Counted from the stretch's first letter, positions 29,199 through 38,512 are shown. The stretch: DNA of 64,000 bases from UBA2966 sp965242505 (GCA_965242505.1 OZ251449.1:992001-1056000); one strand, 5' to 3'. Program-made: numbers and translations. The notes: generated from the letters alone by a model not told the origin.

Positions 29199-29768
29199 AT
29201 GATCGCCCGAAACCCCGGCCCCCTCGACACGGCGTTCAAGGCCCAGATGGACCACGACGACTATCCGGACTCGTTCCTGCGGCGGATCCTGAACGACGCC
29301 AGGACGATCGCCATGGTGGGCTCGAGCGGCAACTGGGTGCGGCCCAGCTACTTCGCGATGAAGTATCTCCAGTCCAAGGGCTATCGGGTGATTCCCGTCA
29401 ATCCGAAGGCGGCCGGCAAGGAGATCCTCGGCGAGAGGGTCTACGCCGGCCTCAGGGACGTACCCCACCGGATCGACATGGTGGACGTGTTCCGGAACTC
29501 GGAGGCCGCGGGCCCGATCACCGACGAGGCCATCGAGATCGGAGCCTCGGTCGTGTGGATGCAGCTCGGCGTCCGCAACGACGCGGCCGCGGCGCGAGCC
29601 GAAGCCGCGGGACTCGAGGTGGTCATGGACCGGTGCCCTAAGATCGAGTACGGGCGGCTCAACGCCGAACTGGGCTGGAGCGGCGTCAATTCGCGCGTCA
29701 TCACCGCGAAGCGCGCGAGAAAGGCCGACGGGCCGGTTCGCCGCGGCGGCCTGTCCAGCCGGCGCTGA
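29199..29768 (+). CDS. CoA-binding domain protein (YccU type)
   Basis: 189 residues, a Rossmann fold: TIAMVGSSGNWVRPSYFAMKYLQSKGYRVIPVNPKAAG (about 35-75), then GERVYAGLRDVP and IDMVDVFRNSE, with a late Cys in MDRCPKIEYGRL. YccU-like proteins are single-domain relatives of succinyl-CoA synthetase alpha. In many alphaproteobacteria the gene lies directly before an O-acetylhomoserine sulfhydrylase gene, as here (48 nt). Exact function is not known. Confidence 0.88.
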   Translation: MIARNPGPLDTAFKAQMDHDDYPDSFLRRILNDARTIAMVGSSGNWVRPSYFAMKYLQSKGYRVIPVNPKAAGKEILGERVYAGLRDVPHRIDMVDVFRNSEAAGPITDEAIEIGASVVWMQLGVRNDAAAARAEAAGLEVVMDRCPKIEYGRLNAELGWSGVNSRVITAKRARKADGPVRRGGLSSRR

Positions 29769-29816
29769 ACCCCGCTTCCGGCCCGAACGCCGCCGCCAAC
29801 TCCGAGGTCCGATCCC

Positions 29817-31151
29817 ATGAACGCCCCTCCCCCCGAAAATCCCGAAGAGAAACCGGCGGGCGACGGCGACCGGGCGACGGAGTACGGGTTCGACACCCTG
29901 GCGATCCACGCCGGCGCGGCCCCCGACCCGACGACCGGCGCGCGGACGACCCCGATCTACGCCACGGCCTCCTACGTCTTCGACGACGTCGATCACGCCG
30001 CGTCGCTCTACAACCTCCAGACCTTCGGCTTCGTCTATTCGCGCCTGACGAACCCGACGGTCTCGGTGCTGGAAGAGCGGCTGGCGGCCCTGGAGAACGG
30101 ACGCGGCGCGGTGGCCTGCGGCTCCGGCCACGCCGCCCAGCTGCTGGCGTTCTCGACGCTGCTGCGGGCGGGCGACGAGTTCGTCGCCGCGCGCAACCTC
30201 TACGGCGGCTCCATCACCCAGTTCAGCTACGTGTTCAAAAACTTCGGCTGGACCTGCCACTTCGTCGACCCGACGAACCCGGAGAACTTCCGCGAGGCGC
30301 TGACCCCCGGGTGCAAGGCCATCTTCTGCGAGAACCTCGCCAACCCGGGCGGAATCGTCGTCGACATCGAGAAGGTGGCCGACATCGCCCACGAGGCCGG
30401 CATCCCCCTGATCGTCGACAACACCATCGCGACGCCGTACCTCTGCAACCCGTTCGACTGGGGCGCCGACCTGATCACCCATTCGCTGACCAAGTACCTC
30501 TGCGGGCACGGCAACTCCCTGGGCGGAGCGGTCGTCGAATCGGGCAGGTTCGACTGGTCCCGGAACGACAAGTTCCCGGCCCTGAGCCAGCCCGTGGAGT
30601 CCTATCACGGGATGACGTTCCACGAGACCTTCGGGGATTTCGGTTTCACCATGCATGCCCGCGCCGTGGGCCTTCGCGACCTCGGACCGACGCTCTCGCC
30701 CTTCAACGCCTTCCTCATCATCACGGGCATCGAGACGCTGGGGCTGCGCATGGAGCGCCACGTCCGCAACGCCCAGGCCGTGGCCGAGTTCCTCGATGCC
30801 CACCCGAAGGTCGCGTGGGTCTCCTACGCCGGCCTCGAGTCGAGCCCGTTCCACGACCTCGCCAGGAAGTACATGCCAAAGGGTCCGGGAGGGCTGTTCA
30901 CGATCGGCCTCGAGGGCGGCTACGAGGCCGGCGTGAGGATGGTCGAGGCCTGCGAGCTCTGTTCGCATCTCGCCAACGTGGGCGACACGCGCACCCTGAT
31001 CCTGCATCCGGCGTCGACGACGCACCGCCAGCTCACCGAGGAGCAGCAGCGCGCGTCGGGGTCGGGCCCGGAGGTCGTCCGGCTCTCCATCGGCCTGGAA
31101 ACGGCCGCCGACATCATCCGCGATCTGGACCAGGCCCTGGCGGCGGCGTAG
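29817..31151 (+). CDS. metY: O-acetylhomoserine aminocarboxypropyltransferase
   Basis: 444 residues, PLP enzyme that makes homocysteine from O-acetylhomoserine and sulfide. Motifs: YSRLTNPTVSVLEERLAALE (about 75-94), substrate loop GHAAQLLAF, DNTIATPYL, and the PLP lysine K226 in THSLTKYLCGHG. The C-terminal domain ends with LSIGLETAADIIRDL. A slightly long acidic N-terminus of about 20 residues precedes YGFDTLAIHAG. It follows the CoA-binding gene and converges on tusA, a sulfur-carrier gene, which fits a sulfur theme. Confidence 0.93.
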   Translation: MNAPPPENPEEKPAGDGDRATEYGFDTLAIHAGAAPDPTTGARTTPIYATASYVFDDVDHAASLYNLQTFGFVYSRLTNPTVSVLEERLAALENGRGAVACGSGHAAQLLAFSTLLRAGDEFVAARNLYGGSITQFSYVFKNFGWTCHFVDPTNPENFREALTPGCKAIFCENLANPGGIVVDIEKVADIAHEAGIPLIVDNTIATPYLCNPFDWGADLITHSLTKYLCGHGNSLGGAVVESGRFDWSRNDKFPALSQPVESYHGMTFHETFGDFGFTMHARAVGLRDLGPTLSPFNAFLIITGIETLGLRMERHVRNAQAVAEFLDAHPKVAWVSYAGLESSPFHDLARKYMPKGPGGLFTIGLEGGYEAGVRMVEACELCSHLANVGDTRTLILHPASTTHRQLTEEQQRASGSGPEVVRLSIGLETAADIIRDLDQALAAA

Positions 31152-31169
31152 ACCGCCGACGCGCCGCGT

Positions 31170-31403
31170 TCAGAACTCGGCGCCCTTGCGGATGACGTAG
31201 GTGTAGACGCCCTCTTCTTCCTCTTCCGCCGACACGAGCTCCTGGTCCGTCGTCTCGCAGAACAGCCGGATGTCTATGTAGGACGTGGGGTCCGTCGCCC
31301 ACACGGTCAGCGTCTCGCCGACGGCGACGGCCTTCAACGCCAGCCGCGTCCGGATCAGCGGCATGGGACAGTTGAGCCCCCTCGCGTCCAGCGTCGCCCC
31401 CAT
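31170..31403 (-). CDS. tusA: Sulfur carrier protein TusA family
   Basis: 77 residues. LDARGLNCPMPLIRTRLALK carries the active Cys of the CPxP motif; the fold continues with ETLTVWATDPTSYIDI. An acidic run (AEEEEEGVY) sits near the C-terminus. It passes persulfide sulfur to tRNA thiolation or other acceptors. Convergent with metY. Confidence 0.9.
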   Translation of the reverse strand: MGATLDARGLNCPMPLIRTRLALKAVAVGETLTVWATDPTSYIDIRLFCETTDQELVSAEEEEEGVYTYVIRKGAEF

Positions 31404-31439
31404 CTCTCGCCCCCGCGGAGCGCCTACCCCGCACTTCTC

Positions 31440-31700
31440 ATACTGCTCGTCCCGAGCTTCCATCCGGCGACGAAGGCGCCGCAGGGTCCATTCGCGCGCC
31501 TCCCCACCCGCCGCGACCCCCACCCCGACCCTCCCCCTGCAAGGGAGAGGGAGAACGAGGGGAGGCGCGGAGGGGAGCCATCGACGCCCCTCCCCCCTGG
31601 CCACCAACACTCCTCCCCCCTGACAGGGGGGAGGTCGGGAGGGGGGTCCGCCGCCCCGCGACGCCCCGCGCTCCTCGGTCCCTGCCGGTATGAGACAATG
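31440..31700. repeat. Full-length composite dispersed repeat
   Basis: The clearest complete single unit: left end (TCCGGCGACGAAGGCGCCGC near 31462), module A near 31525-31550, linker, module B near 31612-31640, then GATCC-like right end TCCCTGCCGGTATGAG near 31680. About 250 bp in all. Bases 31701-31874 carry only the promoter below. Confidence 0.92.
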
Positions 31701-31818
31701 CGGGCTCGCGTTCGAGGCGGATCGTACGGTGAAACCGTTCGGAACGTCCAGTACGTTGTCCCCGTCTTCCGGCGATCGGCGACCAGCGCCGGCGGCAGGC
31801 GAAATCGACCGGTTTTCA

Positions 31819-31827
31819 TGATATATT
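31819..31827 (+). promoter_or_regulatory. Extended -10 promoter for the VOC gene
   Basis: TGATATATT: TATATT with an extended TG, 48 nt before the start codon. Same type as the element at 20144. No clear -35. Confidence 0.4.
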
Positions 31828-31874
31828 CCCGTTCGCTCCGGGCGCCGCGCGGAGCTTTCGGTACGACGTCGACC

Positions 31875-32300
31875 ATGGAGCAGCGCGTCAGCCTCATCTC
31901 CCTCGCCGTGACGGACCTCGGCCGGAGCATCGCCTTCTACGAGGGGCTCGGCTGGACCCGTTCCTTCGAGGCCGCCGAAGGCATCGCCTTCTTCCAGATC
32001 GGCGGGCTCGCGTTCTCGCTGTATCCCCGCGGCGCCATGGCCCGGGACCTCGGAGTCCCGGCGGAAGGCTCCGGTTTCGCCGGCTTCGCGCTCGCCTACA
32101 ACACACGGTCGCGGGACGAGGTCGACGCGGTCCTCCTGGAGGCCGAAGCCGCGGGCGGGCGAGTCGTGAGGGCGGCCGCGGATCAGTTCTGGGGCGGTTG
32201 TTCCGGGTGTTTCGCGGACCCGGACGGCCATCTCTGGGAGGTCGCCTGGAACCCCCACTTCCCGATCTCCGAGGACGGCGGCGTCACCCTGCCCGCGTGA
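31875..32300 (+). CDS. VOC family (glyoxalase-like) protein
   Basis: 141 residues of the vicinal-oxygen-chelate fold with two beta-alpha-beta modules: VSLISLAVTDLGRSIAFYEGLGW (about 4-26) and GCFADPDGHLWEVAWNP (about 112-128), where the Glu ligand sits. The rest (FQIGGLAFSLYP, GFAGFALAYN) matches the family. Substrate cannot be told; such proteins are often metal-dependent dioxygenase or isomerase relatives. Confidence 0.85.
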   Translation: MEQRVSLISLAVTDLGRSIAFYEGLGWTRSFEAAEGIAFFQIGGLAFSLYPRGAMARDLGVPAEGSGFAGFALAYNTRSRDEVDAVLLEAEAAGGRVVRAAADQFWGGCSGCFADPDGHLWEVAWNPHFPISEDGGVTLPA

Positions 32301-32405
32301 GGGGAACGCGGCGGGCGCCCGCCCCGCCGGGGCGGACTCGACTCGCGCCGCCCTTCCCGCTTCAATGGCGCCGGAACGCAATCAACCCGCCGGGGAGGCA
32401 TCGAA

Positions 32406-33275
32406 GTGAAAATCGGACTCCATTTTCCGCAAGCCGAGATCGGTTCTGATTTCAAGGTGATACGCGAATTCGCGCAGACGGCAGAGGAACTCGGCTTCAA
32501 CCACGTCAACGTTCCCGACCACGTCATCCAGACCAGGACGCCGCGCGGGCCGATGCCGTTGGCCGCCAACTACACGACCGAGTTCCCGCATCACGAAACG
32601 ATGACCACGCTCGCCTTCATCGCCGGCGTGACGGACACGCTCGGGCTCAGCTCGGCCGTCGTCATCATGCCCCAGCGGCCGGCGGTGCTGACCGCCAAGC
32701 AGGCCGCCCAGATCGACGTGCTGAGCGGTGGGCGCATGCGCCTCGCCATGGGCATCGGCTGGAACGCGCCCGAATACGAGGCCCTCGACATGAACTTCCG
32801 CAACCGCGCGGCGCGCATCGAGGAGCAGATCGAGGTGTGCCGCAAGCTGTGGACCGAGGAGCACGTCACCTACGAAGGCAGGCACCACACCATCACCGAC
32901 GCGGGCCTCGCGCCCATGCCGATCCAGCGGCCCATCCCCATCTGGATCGGAGCGATCGCCGAGCCCGCCGTGAGGCGCGCCGGCCGGCTCGCGGACGGCT
33001 GGCTGGTCATCGCCATGGACCAGCCCGGCGACGAGACCAGGGCCAAGTTCGACGCCTTCCGCGAAGCCGCGCGGGCGGCGGGACGCGACCCCGCCGCGCT
33101 CGGCGTCGAGGCGACGGTCTGGGCTGGCGAGGACGAAGACCCCGAGGAGTGGATCAGGACCGCGAGGGCCTGGATCGACCTGGGGGCGACCCAGCTCCTG
33201 TTCCGGCCGCGCGGCCAGTTGCCCGCGATCTGGAAGGCCATCCAAGCGTTCGCGCCGATCATGAAGGACGTCTGA
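32406..33275 (+). CDS. LLM-class (luciferase-like) F420-dependent-type oxidoreductase
   Basis: 289 residues from a GTG start with GGGGAGG upstream. TIM-barrel luciferase family: KIGLHFPQAEIGSDF, GFNHVNVPDHVI, TLGLSSAVVIMPQRPAVLTAKQAA (split here as seen), LSGGRMRLAMGIGWNAPEYEAL and GRHHTITDAG...PIPIWIGAIAEPAV. Such enzymes use F420 or FMN; which one cannot be read from sequence. No F420 biosynthesis genes are in the window. Confidence 0.88.
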   Translation: MKIGLHFPQAEIGSDFKVIREFAQTAEELGFNHVNVPDHVIQTRTPRGPMPLAANYTTEFPHHETMTTLAFIAGVTDTLGLSSAVVIMPQRPAVLTAKQAAQIDVLSGGRMRLAMGIGWNAPEYEALDMNFRNRAARIEEQIEVCRKLWTEEHVTYEGRHHTITDAGLAPMPIQRPIPIWIGAIAEPAVRRAGRLADGWLVIAMDQPGDETRAKFDAFREAARAAGRDPAALGVEATVWAGEDEDPEEWIRTARAWIDLGATQLLFRPRGQLPAIWKAIQAFAPIMKDV

Positions 33276-33310
33276 AGGGAGCCGGCGCCGGCGCCGGACA
33301 TGCGGCGTCC

Positions 33311-33748
33311 ATGACCACGTTCACCATCGGCCACACCAGGACGCCGGCGCGGGAGTTCTTCGGGAAGCTCTCGAACGCCGGCGTGCGGCGGGTGATCGAC
33401 GTGCGATTGAAGAACACGTCGGCGCTGGCCGGATACGCCCGCAGGGACGATCTGGCGTACCTGCTGGAGTCCTTCGCGGGCATTCACTACGCCCACGCGC
33501 CGGAACTCGCGCCCGACGAGGGACTCTTCGACGACTACAAGAAGAACGGCCTGCCCTGGGCCGAGTACGAGCCCCGCTTTCTCGCCCTCATGGAAGCGCG
33601 CGGGATCGAGAGGAAGGTCGCCCCGGCGCTTCTCGAGAACGCCTGCCTCCTCTGCGCCGAGAAGACGCCGCACCAGTGCCACCGGCGCCTCGTTCTCGAA
33701 TACCTGGAGGACAGGTGGGGGGCGGAGCTGGACGTCGTCCACCTCTGA
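33311..33748 (+). CDS. DUF488 family protein
   Basis: 145 residues: TFTIGHTRTPAREFFGKLSN, VIDVRLKNTSALAGYARRDD, and the conserved Cys cluster ENACLLCAEKTPHQCHRRLV near 115-135 that is the family hallmark. The function of DUF488 is unknown. It starts 35 nt after the LLM gene and is probably in the same transcript. Confidence 0.88.
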   Translation: MTTFTIGHTRTPAREFFGKLSNAGVRRVIDVRLKNTSALAGYARRDDLAYLLESFAGIHYAHAPELAPDEGLFDDYKKNGLPWAEYEPRFLALMEARGIERKVAPALLENACLLCAEKTPHQCHRRLVLEYLEDRWGAELDVVHL

Positions 33749-33768
33749 TCCCGGCGAGGGCCGCCGTC

Positions 33769-35100
33769 TCAGCCGCGACCGACGAGGCCGTCCGACATCA
33801 ACTGCTCGACCGCGCCCTCGATCGCCTTCAGGGTGATCTCGACGTCCTCGTCCGTGTGCGCCGACGAGGTGATGCCGCCCAGGTGGGACATGTTGTTGAC
33901 GCCGCGATCGAGCAGGGCCTGCTGGTAGGCGAGCACCGTCGACGACGGAATCCCCCGGATCTCCTCGGGCGCCAGTCCCTCCACGGAATCCCGGGACGGC
34001 GTGGCGCCGAAATGGACGTGGAAGGTGGAGGCCTCGCCGTAGGCCGCGCCCGGAACCTGGCGCTCCTCGAGGATGGCGCGGATGCCCTCGCGTATCTTCC
34101 CGGCGATGGCGTTGGCGTGTTCGTGCGGCTCGCCCGTCCTGACGATCCTGAGCGTGGCGACGGCCGGCGCGGCGACGAGAGGAGCGCCGTTGAACGTGCC
34201 CTTGTGGACCACCTTGCGATCAGCGTGGGTGGTCGTGCGCGGATTGAGCACTTCCATGACGTCGGCCCTGCCTCCGAGAGCGCCTCCCGGATTCCCTCCG
34301 GTGACGATCTTGGCCATGCAGGTCATGTCGGGAACGATGCCGGTGAGGCCCTGAACGCCGCCCGGGCTCCACCGGAACCCGGTGATCACCTCGTCGAAGA
34401 CGAGGATGACGCCGTACCGGTCCGTCAGCTCCCGAAGGTCGGCGAGGAAGTTCGCCGGCAGGGGAACCGATCCCCAGTTGGCGCCCGAAGCCTCGACCAT
34501 GACGGCGGCGATGTCGTCGTCGGACCGCAGCGTTTCCTCGACCCTGCCGGAGTCGGTGGGCAACACGACGATCGACTCCGCCGCCCCCGGCGCCACGCCG
34601 GCTCCCGGCGCTTCGTCGTAAGGCGCCTCCGACCCCGTGACGGTGACGTCGCTCCACCCGTTGTAGTGGTTCCGGAACCGGACGATCCTGGTCTTGCCCG
34701 TATAGGCGCGGGCGACGCGCGCGGCCAGCAGGGTGGCCTCCGACCCCGACCCCACGAAGCGGATGCGTTCCGCCGACGGCATCAGTTCCTGGATCAGGCC
34801 CGCCCATTCGACTTCCAGCGCGTGGCAACTGGCCGTGTACGTACCGTGGGGCGCCTGCTCCTGGATGGCCTTGACGACGTCGGGGTGGGCGTGGCCGAGG
34901 AGCAGCGAGGCGCTTCCCATCGAATGATCGACGTACTCGTTGCCGTCCACGTCCCACATGCGGGAACCCTCGGCGCGGACGATGTAGACGGGAGCGCCGT
35001 CCTTGCGCCGGTTGGGGTGCGAGATCCCGCCCGGCATGGTTTCCCGGGCCCGCTTCCAGAGATCCTGCCGCGAACCGGCGGCGTCGGCCGTCGAAGGCAT
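33769..35100 (-). CDS. Class III aminotransferase / glutamate-1-semialdehyde aminomutase-like
   Basis: 443 residues. Fold-type I PLP enzyme with MWDVDGNEYVDHSMGSASLLLGH (about 48-70), VGSGSEATLLAARVARAYTG, FDEVITGFR (Asp236) and the PLP lysine K264 in MAKIVTGGNPGGALGG. It resembles HemL, but the normal GKIIGGGLP is changed, and tRNA-Glu-dependent haem genes are not nearby, so it may act on another amino acid. Start is the ATG giving MPSTADAAGSRQDL. Confidence 0.88.
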   Translation of the reverse strand: MPSTADAAGSRQDLWKRARETMPGGISHPNRRKDGAPVYIVRAEGSRMWDVDGNEYVDHSMGSASLLLGHAHPDVVKAIQEQAPHGTYTASCHALEVEWAGLIQELMPSAERIRFVGSGSEATLLAARVARAYTGKTRIVRFRNHYNGWSDVTVTGSEAPYDEAPGAGVAPGAAESIVVLPTDSGRVEETLRSDDDIAAVMVEASGANWGSVPLPANFLADLRELTDRYGVILVFDEVITGFRWSPGGVQGLTGIVPDMTCMAKIVTGGNPGGALGGRADVMEVLNPRTTTHADRKVVHKGTFNGAPLVAAPAVATLRIVRTGEPHEHANAIAGKIREGIRAILEERQVPGAAYGEASTFHVHFGATPSRDSVEGLAPEEIRGIPSSTVLAYQQALLDRGVNNMSHLGGITSSAHTDEDVEITLKAIEGAVEQLMSDGLVGRG

Positions 35101-35201
35101 GTCGCTCCCCTCCCCTGATGGACGGCCCGGGAACCGCCGGGCCGGCGAAAGCGCATGATGGCACAGGAATCGCGCGCGGGCCAACGCGCGCGGAAGCCGC
35201 G

Positions 35202-35528
35202 TCATTCCGGCGCGGCGTCCGTCTCCGCGGCGAGCCAGCTCAGATACTCGGCGTCTCCGTCCAGGATCGGCCATGAAACGATGCAGGGGACGTCGTAGGA
35301 ATGAATCTCCCTGACCCGGTTCGCGAGGGCGTCCATCAGCTCGGCGCGGGACTTCAGGATCACGACGGCCTCGGGGTCGTCCCGCACCTCGCCCTCCCAC
35401 CGGTACAGCGACCGCGCGCCGTCGATCACGTTGGCGCAGGCGGCGAGGCGGTCCTCGACCAGGGTCCTGCCGATCCTCACGGCTTCGTCCCTGTCGGACG
35501 CGGTGACGTAGACGGAACAGAAGGTCAT
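35202..35528 (-). CDS. cutA: Divalent-cation tolerance protein CutA
   Basis: 108 residues, trimeric ferredoxin-like fold: VYVTASDRDEAVRIGRTLVEDRLAACANV, SLYRWEGEV, then HSYDVPCIVSWPILDG. Role in copper tolerance is weakly supported in general. ATG overlaps the ctaA stop (ATGA). Confidence 0.93.
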   Translation of the reverse strand: MTFCSVYVTASDRDEAVRIGRTLVEDRLAACANVIDGARSLYRWEGEVRDDPEAVVILKSRAELMDALANRVREIHSYDVPCIVSWPILDGDAEYLSWLAAETDAAPE

Positions 35529-36571
35529 GACTCGATCCCCGGCCCGCGGCCCGCCTCGCGCCGAAGCGCGAACGCCGCCGCGACCATCGCGCCGAACAAT
35601 ACCATGGCGCCCGCCTGATGCGCGGCCGCCAGGGGCGTCGGGACGACGAACAGCACGGTCGCGATGCCGAGGGCGACCTGAAGCGGGACCGCGGCCGCGG
35701 CCGCGAGCAGCGCCGCTCGGGCGAATCCGCCGTGCGCGCGGGAGCGCTCTCGCCACCACAGGACGAGGATGGCGGCGGACGTCGCGACGGCGAGCCATCG
35801 GTGATCGAACTGCGCGGTGATCGGGTTCTCGGTGAGGTTCGCGTACCAGGGCGTCATGGCCAGTATCCCTTCGGGAATCCACATGCCGTTCATGGTCGGA
35901 AAGGTGTTGTAGGCGAACCCCGCGTCGAGGCCCGCGACCAGGGCCCCGGACAGGATCGTCGCGAAGACCGCCGCCAGGCAGGCCGCGGCGCCGCGATGAT
36001 GCCGCCGCCGCGCGGGACCGTCACCGAACAGCGCCGTCAGCGCCGCCCACAGCAACAGGCCGAAGATGATCACCGCCAGACCCAGATGGACCGCGAGCCG
36101 GTAATGGCTGACGTCGGGCCGGTCCGCCAGGCCGCTCCGGACCATCCACCAGCCGACGACTCCCTGCGCCGCGCCGAGACAGAAGATCGCCGCCAGCCGA
36201 CAGGCGGTCCCGCGATCGATCCGGCGCGCGCGGAGGAACCACAGGAACGGCAGGAGAAAGACGATCCCGACGATCCGGCCCAGCGCCCGATGAAGGTACT
36301 CGAACCAGAAGATCTCCTTGAACTCCCCGAGCGACATCCCCCGATTGACCTCCCGGTATTCCGGGAACCGCTTGTAGCTCTCGAACACGGCGTTCCATTC
36401 CGATTCGTCGAGAGGCGGCAACCATCCCGTGACCGGCCGCCAATCGACCATCGACAGACCCGAATGGGTGAGGCGGGTCAGCCCCCCCGCGACGACCGTC
36501 AGAAGAACCAGGGCGGCGCAGACGAAGAGCCAGACCGCCACCGGATTCACGCCGGCCGCGCGGCGGGTCAC
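35525..36571 (-). CDS. ctaA: Haem A synthase (COX15/CtaA family)
   Basis: 348 residues. Converts haem O to haem A for cytochrome oxidase. Eight membrane helices in two four-helix halves. The ligand His residues are in FEYLHRALGRIVG, YRLAVHLGLAVIIFG, QFDHRWLAVATS and AAAHQAGAMVLFG. The family signature TRLTHSGLSMVDWRPVTGWLPP is near residues 34-55. The GTG start overlaps the stop of the TauD-like gene (GTGA). Alternative GTG seven codons later. No other oxidase genes are in the window. Confidence 0.95.
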   Translation of the reverse strand: MTRRAAGVNPVAVWLFVCAALVLLTVVAGGLTRLTHSGLSMVDWRPVTGWLPPLDESEWNAVFESYKRFPEYREVNRGMSLGEFKEIFWFEYLHRALGRIVGIVFLLPFLWFLRARRIDRGTACRLAAIFCLGAAQGVVGWWMVRSGLADRPDVSHYRLAVHLGLAVIIFGLLLWAALTALFGDGPARRRHHRGAAACLAAVFATILSGALVAGLDAGFAYNTFPTMNGMWIPEGILAMTPWYANLTENPITAQFDHRWLAVATSAAILVLWWRERSRAHGGFARAALLAAAAAVPLQVALGIATVLFVVPTPLAAAHQAGAMVLFGAMVAAAFALRREAGRGPGIES

Positions 36572-37464
36572 GCCCGCTCGTAGTAGGGACGGTCCCCTTC
36601 GATCTGCGTCCGGTGCATGACGCGGCGTTCGCCGTCGTCGAAGGCGTCCCGCCGATGGAGGACCGCGCGGTTGTCCCACATCAGGAGGTCGCCCGCCCGC
36701 CATCGATGGCGCCAGGTGAAAACGCTCCGGGTGGCGTGGGCCCAGACGGCGTCCAGTAACGCCTCGCTCTCCTCCACGGCGAGTCCCGGAATGTATGCGT
36801 TCCGCCGGCGCCCCAGAAACAGGGCCGGACGCCCGGTCTCCGGATGCGTGCGAAACAACGGGTGCCGGGCGCCCGGCGTCCGGGTCACGTCGGTCACCTC
36901 CTCGTAGCCCTGGCGCAGGAATCCGGCGCTGTTCAGGCTGCCGTCGTGCAGGCAGACGCGATCCTCGAGCGCCGAGCGCAATTCGTCCGGAAGCGTCTCG
37001 CAGGCGAGATGCATGTTGGCGAAACCGGTGTCGCCGCCGGAGGGGGGAACCTCCAGGGCGTACAGGATCGCCCCCATGATCGGCTCTTCGATGTAGGACA
37101 TGTCCGTATGCCAGATCGCCTCGGCGTTCCCGAGGCTGCCGATGGGAAGGCCGTCCCTGGTCACGTTCGAGATGATCGCCACTTCGGGATAACCGTCAGG
37201 CGACCGGGAACGCCCCCGCATCCGCGCCTCGCCGAGCGGCGCGCGGCGGAGCTTCCCGAAGCGTTCGCTGAATCGCACGAGGTCGGCGTCCGAGATGTCC
37301 TGATCGCGGATCAGCAACACCAGGTGGTCCCGCCAGGCCCGCTTGACGGCGTCGATCGACTCGGGATCGAGATCCCGACGCAGATCCAGCCCCCGGACCT
37401 CGGCGCCGAGGGCCGCGCCCATCGGGACGACCTCGACGGCCGTCGCTTCCCTTCGGCGCCTCAC
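36568..37464 (-). CDS. TauD/TfdA family 2-oxoglutarate dioxygenase
   Basis: 298 residues. Fe(II) site: H119 and D121 in WHTDMSY and H270 in NRAVLHRRDAF; the 2-oxoglutarate Arg is probably R281. Opening residues VVPMGAALGAEVRGLDL fit the family. These enzymes hydroxylate taurine, 2,4-D or carnitine-type substrates; the substrate here is unknown. Translationally coupled to ctaA. Confidence 0.9.
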   Translation of the reverse strand: MRRRREATAVEVVPMGAALGAEVRGLDLRRDLDPESIDAVKRAWRDHLVLLIRDQDISDADLVRFSERFGKLRRAPLGEARMRGRSRSPDGYPEVAIISNVTRDGLPIGSLGNAEAIWHTDMSYIEEPIMGAILYALEVPPSGGDTGFANMHLACETLPDELRSALEDRVCLHDGSLNSAGFLRQGYEEVTDVTRTPGARHPLFRTHPETGRPALFLGRRRNAYIPGLAVEESEALLDAVWAHATRSVFTWRHRWRAGDLLMWDNRAVLHRRDAFDDGERRVMHRTQIEGDRPYYERA

Positions 37465-37480
37465 CTGTGTCAGAACCGGG

Positions 37481-37783
37481 TCATTTCGGCAGCTTGATCA
37501 CGGCGACGACGATCACGCTGCCGACCGCGACCACCACGCCGCCGAGCGCGATCACGGCGAGCAAGATGCGGTTTATGGCGCATTCGACCCGGGTCCCGAG
37601 ACCGGCGAGGTCGTACCCGAACTCGCGCGCGTCGGACCGGGTGTCGCGCTCGCCCGCCTTGGTCGCGCCGCCTTCGCTGAACGCCGCGCGCAAGGCTTCG
37701 GCATGGGCTTCGGCCAAGGCTTCTTCGAGGCCGGCCGCCTTGAGCCTGCGCGTGTAGGCGAGGGTGTCGAACGCCGGGTCCAT
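37481..37783 (-). CDS. Short DUF1640-like membrane protein
   Basis: 100 residues: helical head FDTLAYTRRLKAAGLEEALA, an acidic/basic helix, and a C-terminal membrane helix (ILLAVIALGGVVVAVGSVIVVAVI, about 72-96). It shares head and tail with the 195-residue protein at 1753-2340 but lacks the 11-residue repeat rod. It stands as a natural comparison for that expansion. Confidence 0.75.
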   Translation of the reverse strand: MDPAFDTLAYTRRLKAAGLEEALAEAHAEALRAAFSEGGATKAGERDTRSDAREFGYDLAGLGTRVECAINRILLAVIALGGVVVAVGSVIVVAVIKLPK

Positions 37784-37873
37784 GCCGCCATGATGGCGCG
37801 AATCGCGCGGCGGCGCAACCGTTTGTCCTCGTTCAGGACACAGGTCGCCGTTCGCCGCCGGACGAGTTCCGGA

Positions 37874-38512
37874 TCAGGCCGTCTCGGCGATCCCTTCGAC
37901 GAGAGGCACGAACCGGACCGGGAGGAGCCGGTCGCAGGAATACCCCTCTTCGCTCCGGCGGATGCGGACCACGTCCTGGTTCGCGCCGCTCCGGCCGACG
38001 GGGACGACCATGACGCCGCCGACCGCCAGTTGCTCCTTCAGCGCCGGCGGCGCCTCGGGCGCGGCGGCGGTCACGAGGATGCGCTCGAACGGCGACTGTT
38101 CGGGCCACCCCAGACGGCCGTCGCCGACCCTGGTGACGACGTTGCCGAGGCCGAGCTTCCGGAACCGCCCCTCCGCCTGGCGCAACAGCGAACGGTAGCG
38201 CTCGACGGTGTAGACCCGCCGGCAGAGCCTCGAGAGGACCGCCGCCTGGTATCCCGACCCCGTTCCGATCTCGAGCACGCGCATCCGCGGACCGAGCGCG
38301 AGAGCCTGCGTCATGAACGCGACGACGTAAGGTTGGCTGATGGTCTGGCCGTGCTCGATCGGAAGCGCCGTGTTCTCGTAGGCCTGATCGCTGAAATTGG
38401 AGAGCACGAATTCCTCGCGGGGAACGCGCTCCAGGGCCGACAGCACACCGGTGTCGGCGATCCCCGCCTGCCGCAGTTCCATGATCAGGCGGATTCTTCG
38501 CGGGTCGTCCAC
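37874..38512 (-). CDS. pcm: Protein-L-isoaspartate O-methyltransferase
   Basis: 212 residues with a GTG start that overlaps surE by 28 nt; the ATG at 38482 is an alternative, but family members have the RIRLIMELR stretch before it. It repairs isoaspartate in aged proteins using SAM. Motifs: QPYVVAFMTQAL, MRVLEIGTGSGYQAAVLSRL (SAM loop) and RILVTAAAPEAPPALKEQL. Immediately downstream of surE, the usual pair. Confidence 0.94.
   Translation of the reverse strand: MDDPRRIRLIMELRQAGIADTGVLSALERVPREEFVLSNFSDQAYENTALPIEHGQTISQPYVVAFMTQALALGPRMRVLEIGTGSGYQAAVLSRLCRRVYTVERYRSLLRQAEGRFRKLGLGNVVTRVGDGRLGWPEQSPFERILVTAAAPEAPPALKEQLAVGGVMVVPVGRSGANQDVVRIRRSEEGYSCDRLLPVRFVPLVEGIAETA

Noticed and set aside
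26240..29641. A 1133-residue plus-strand open frame
   Set aside because: Antisense to the molybdoenzyme gene; no family features.
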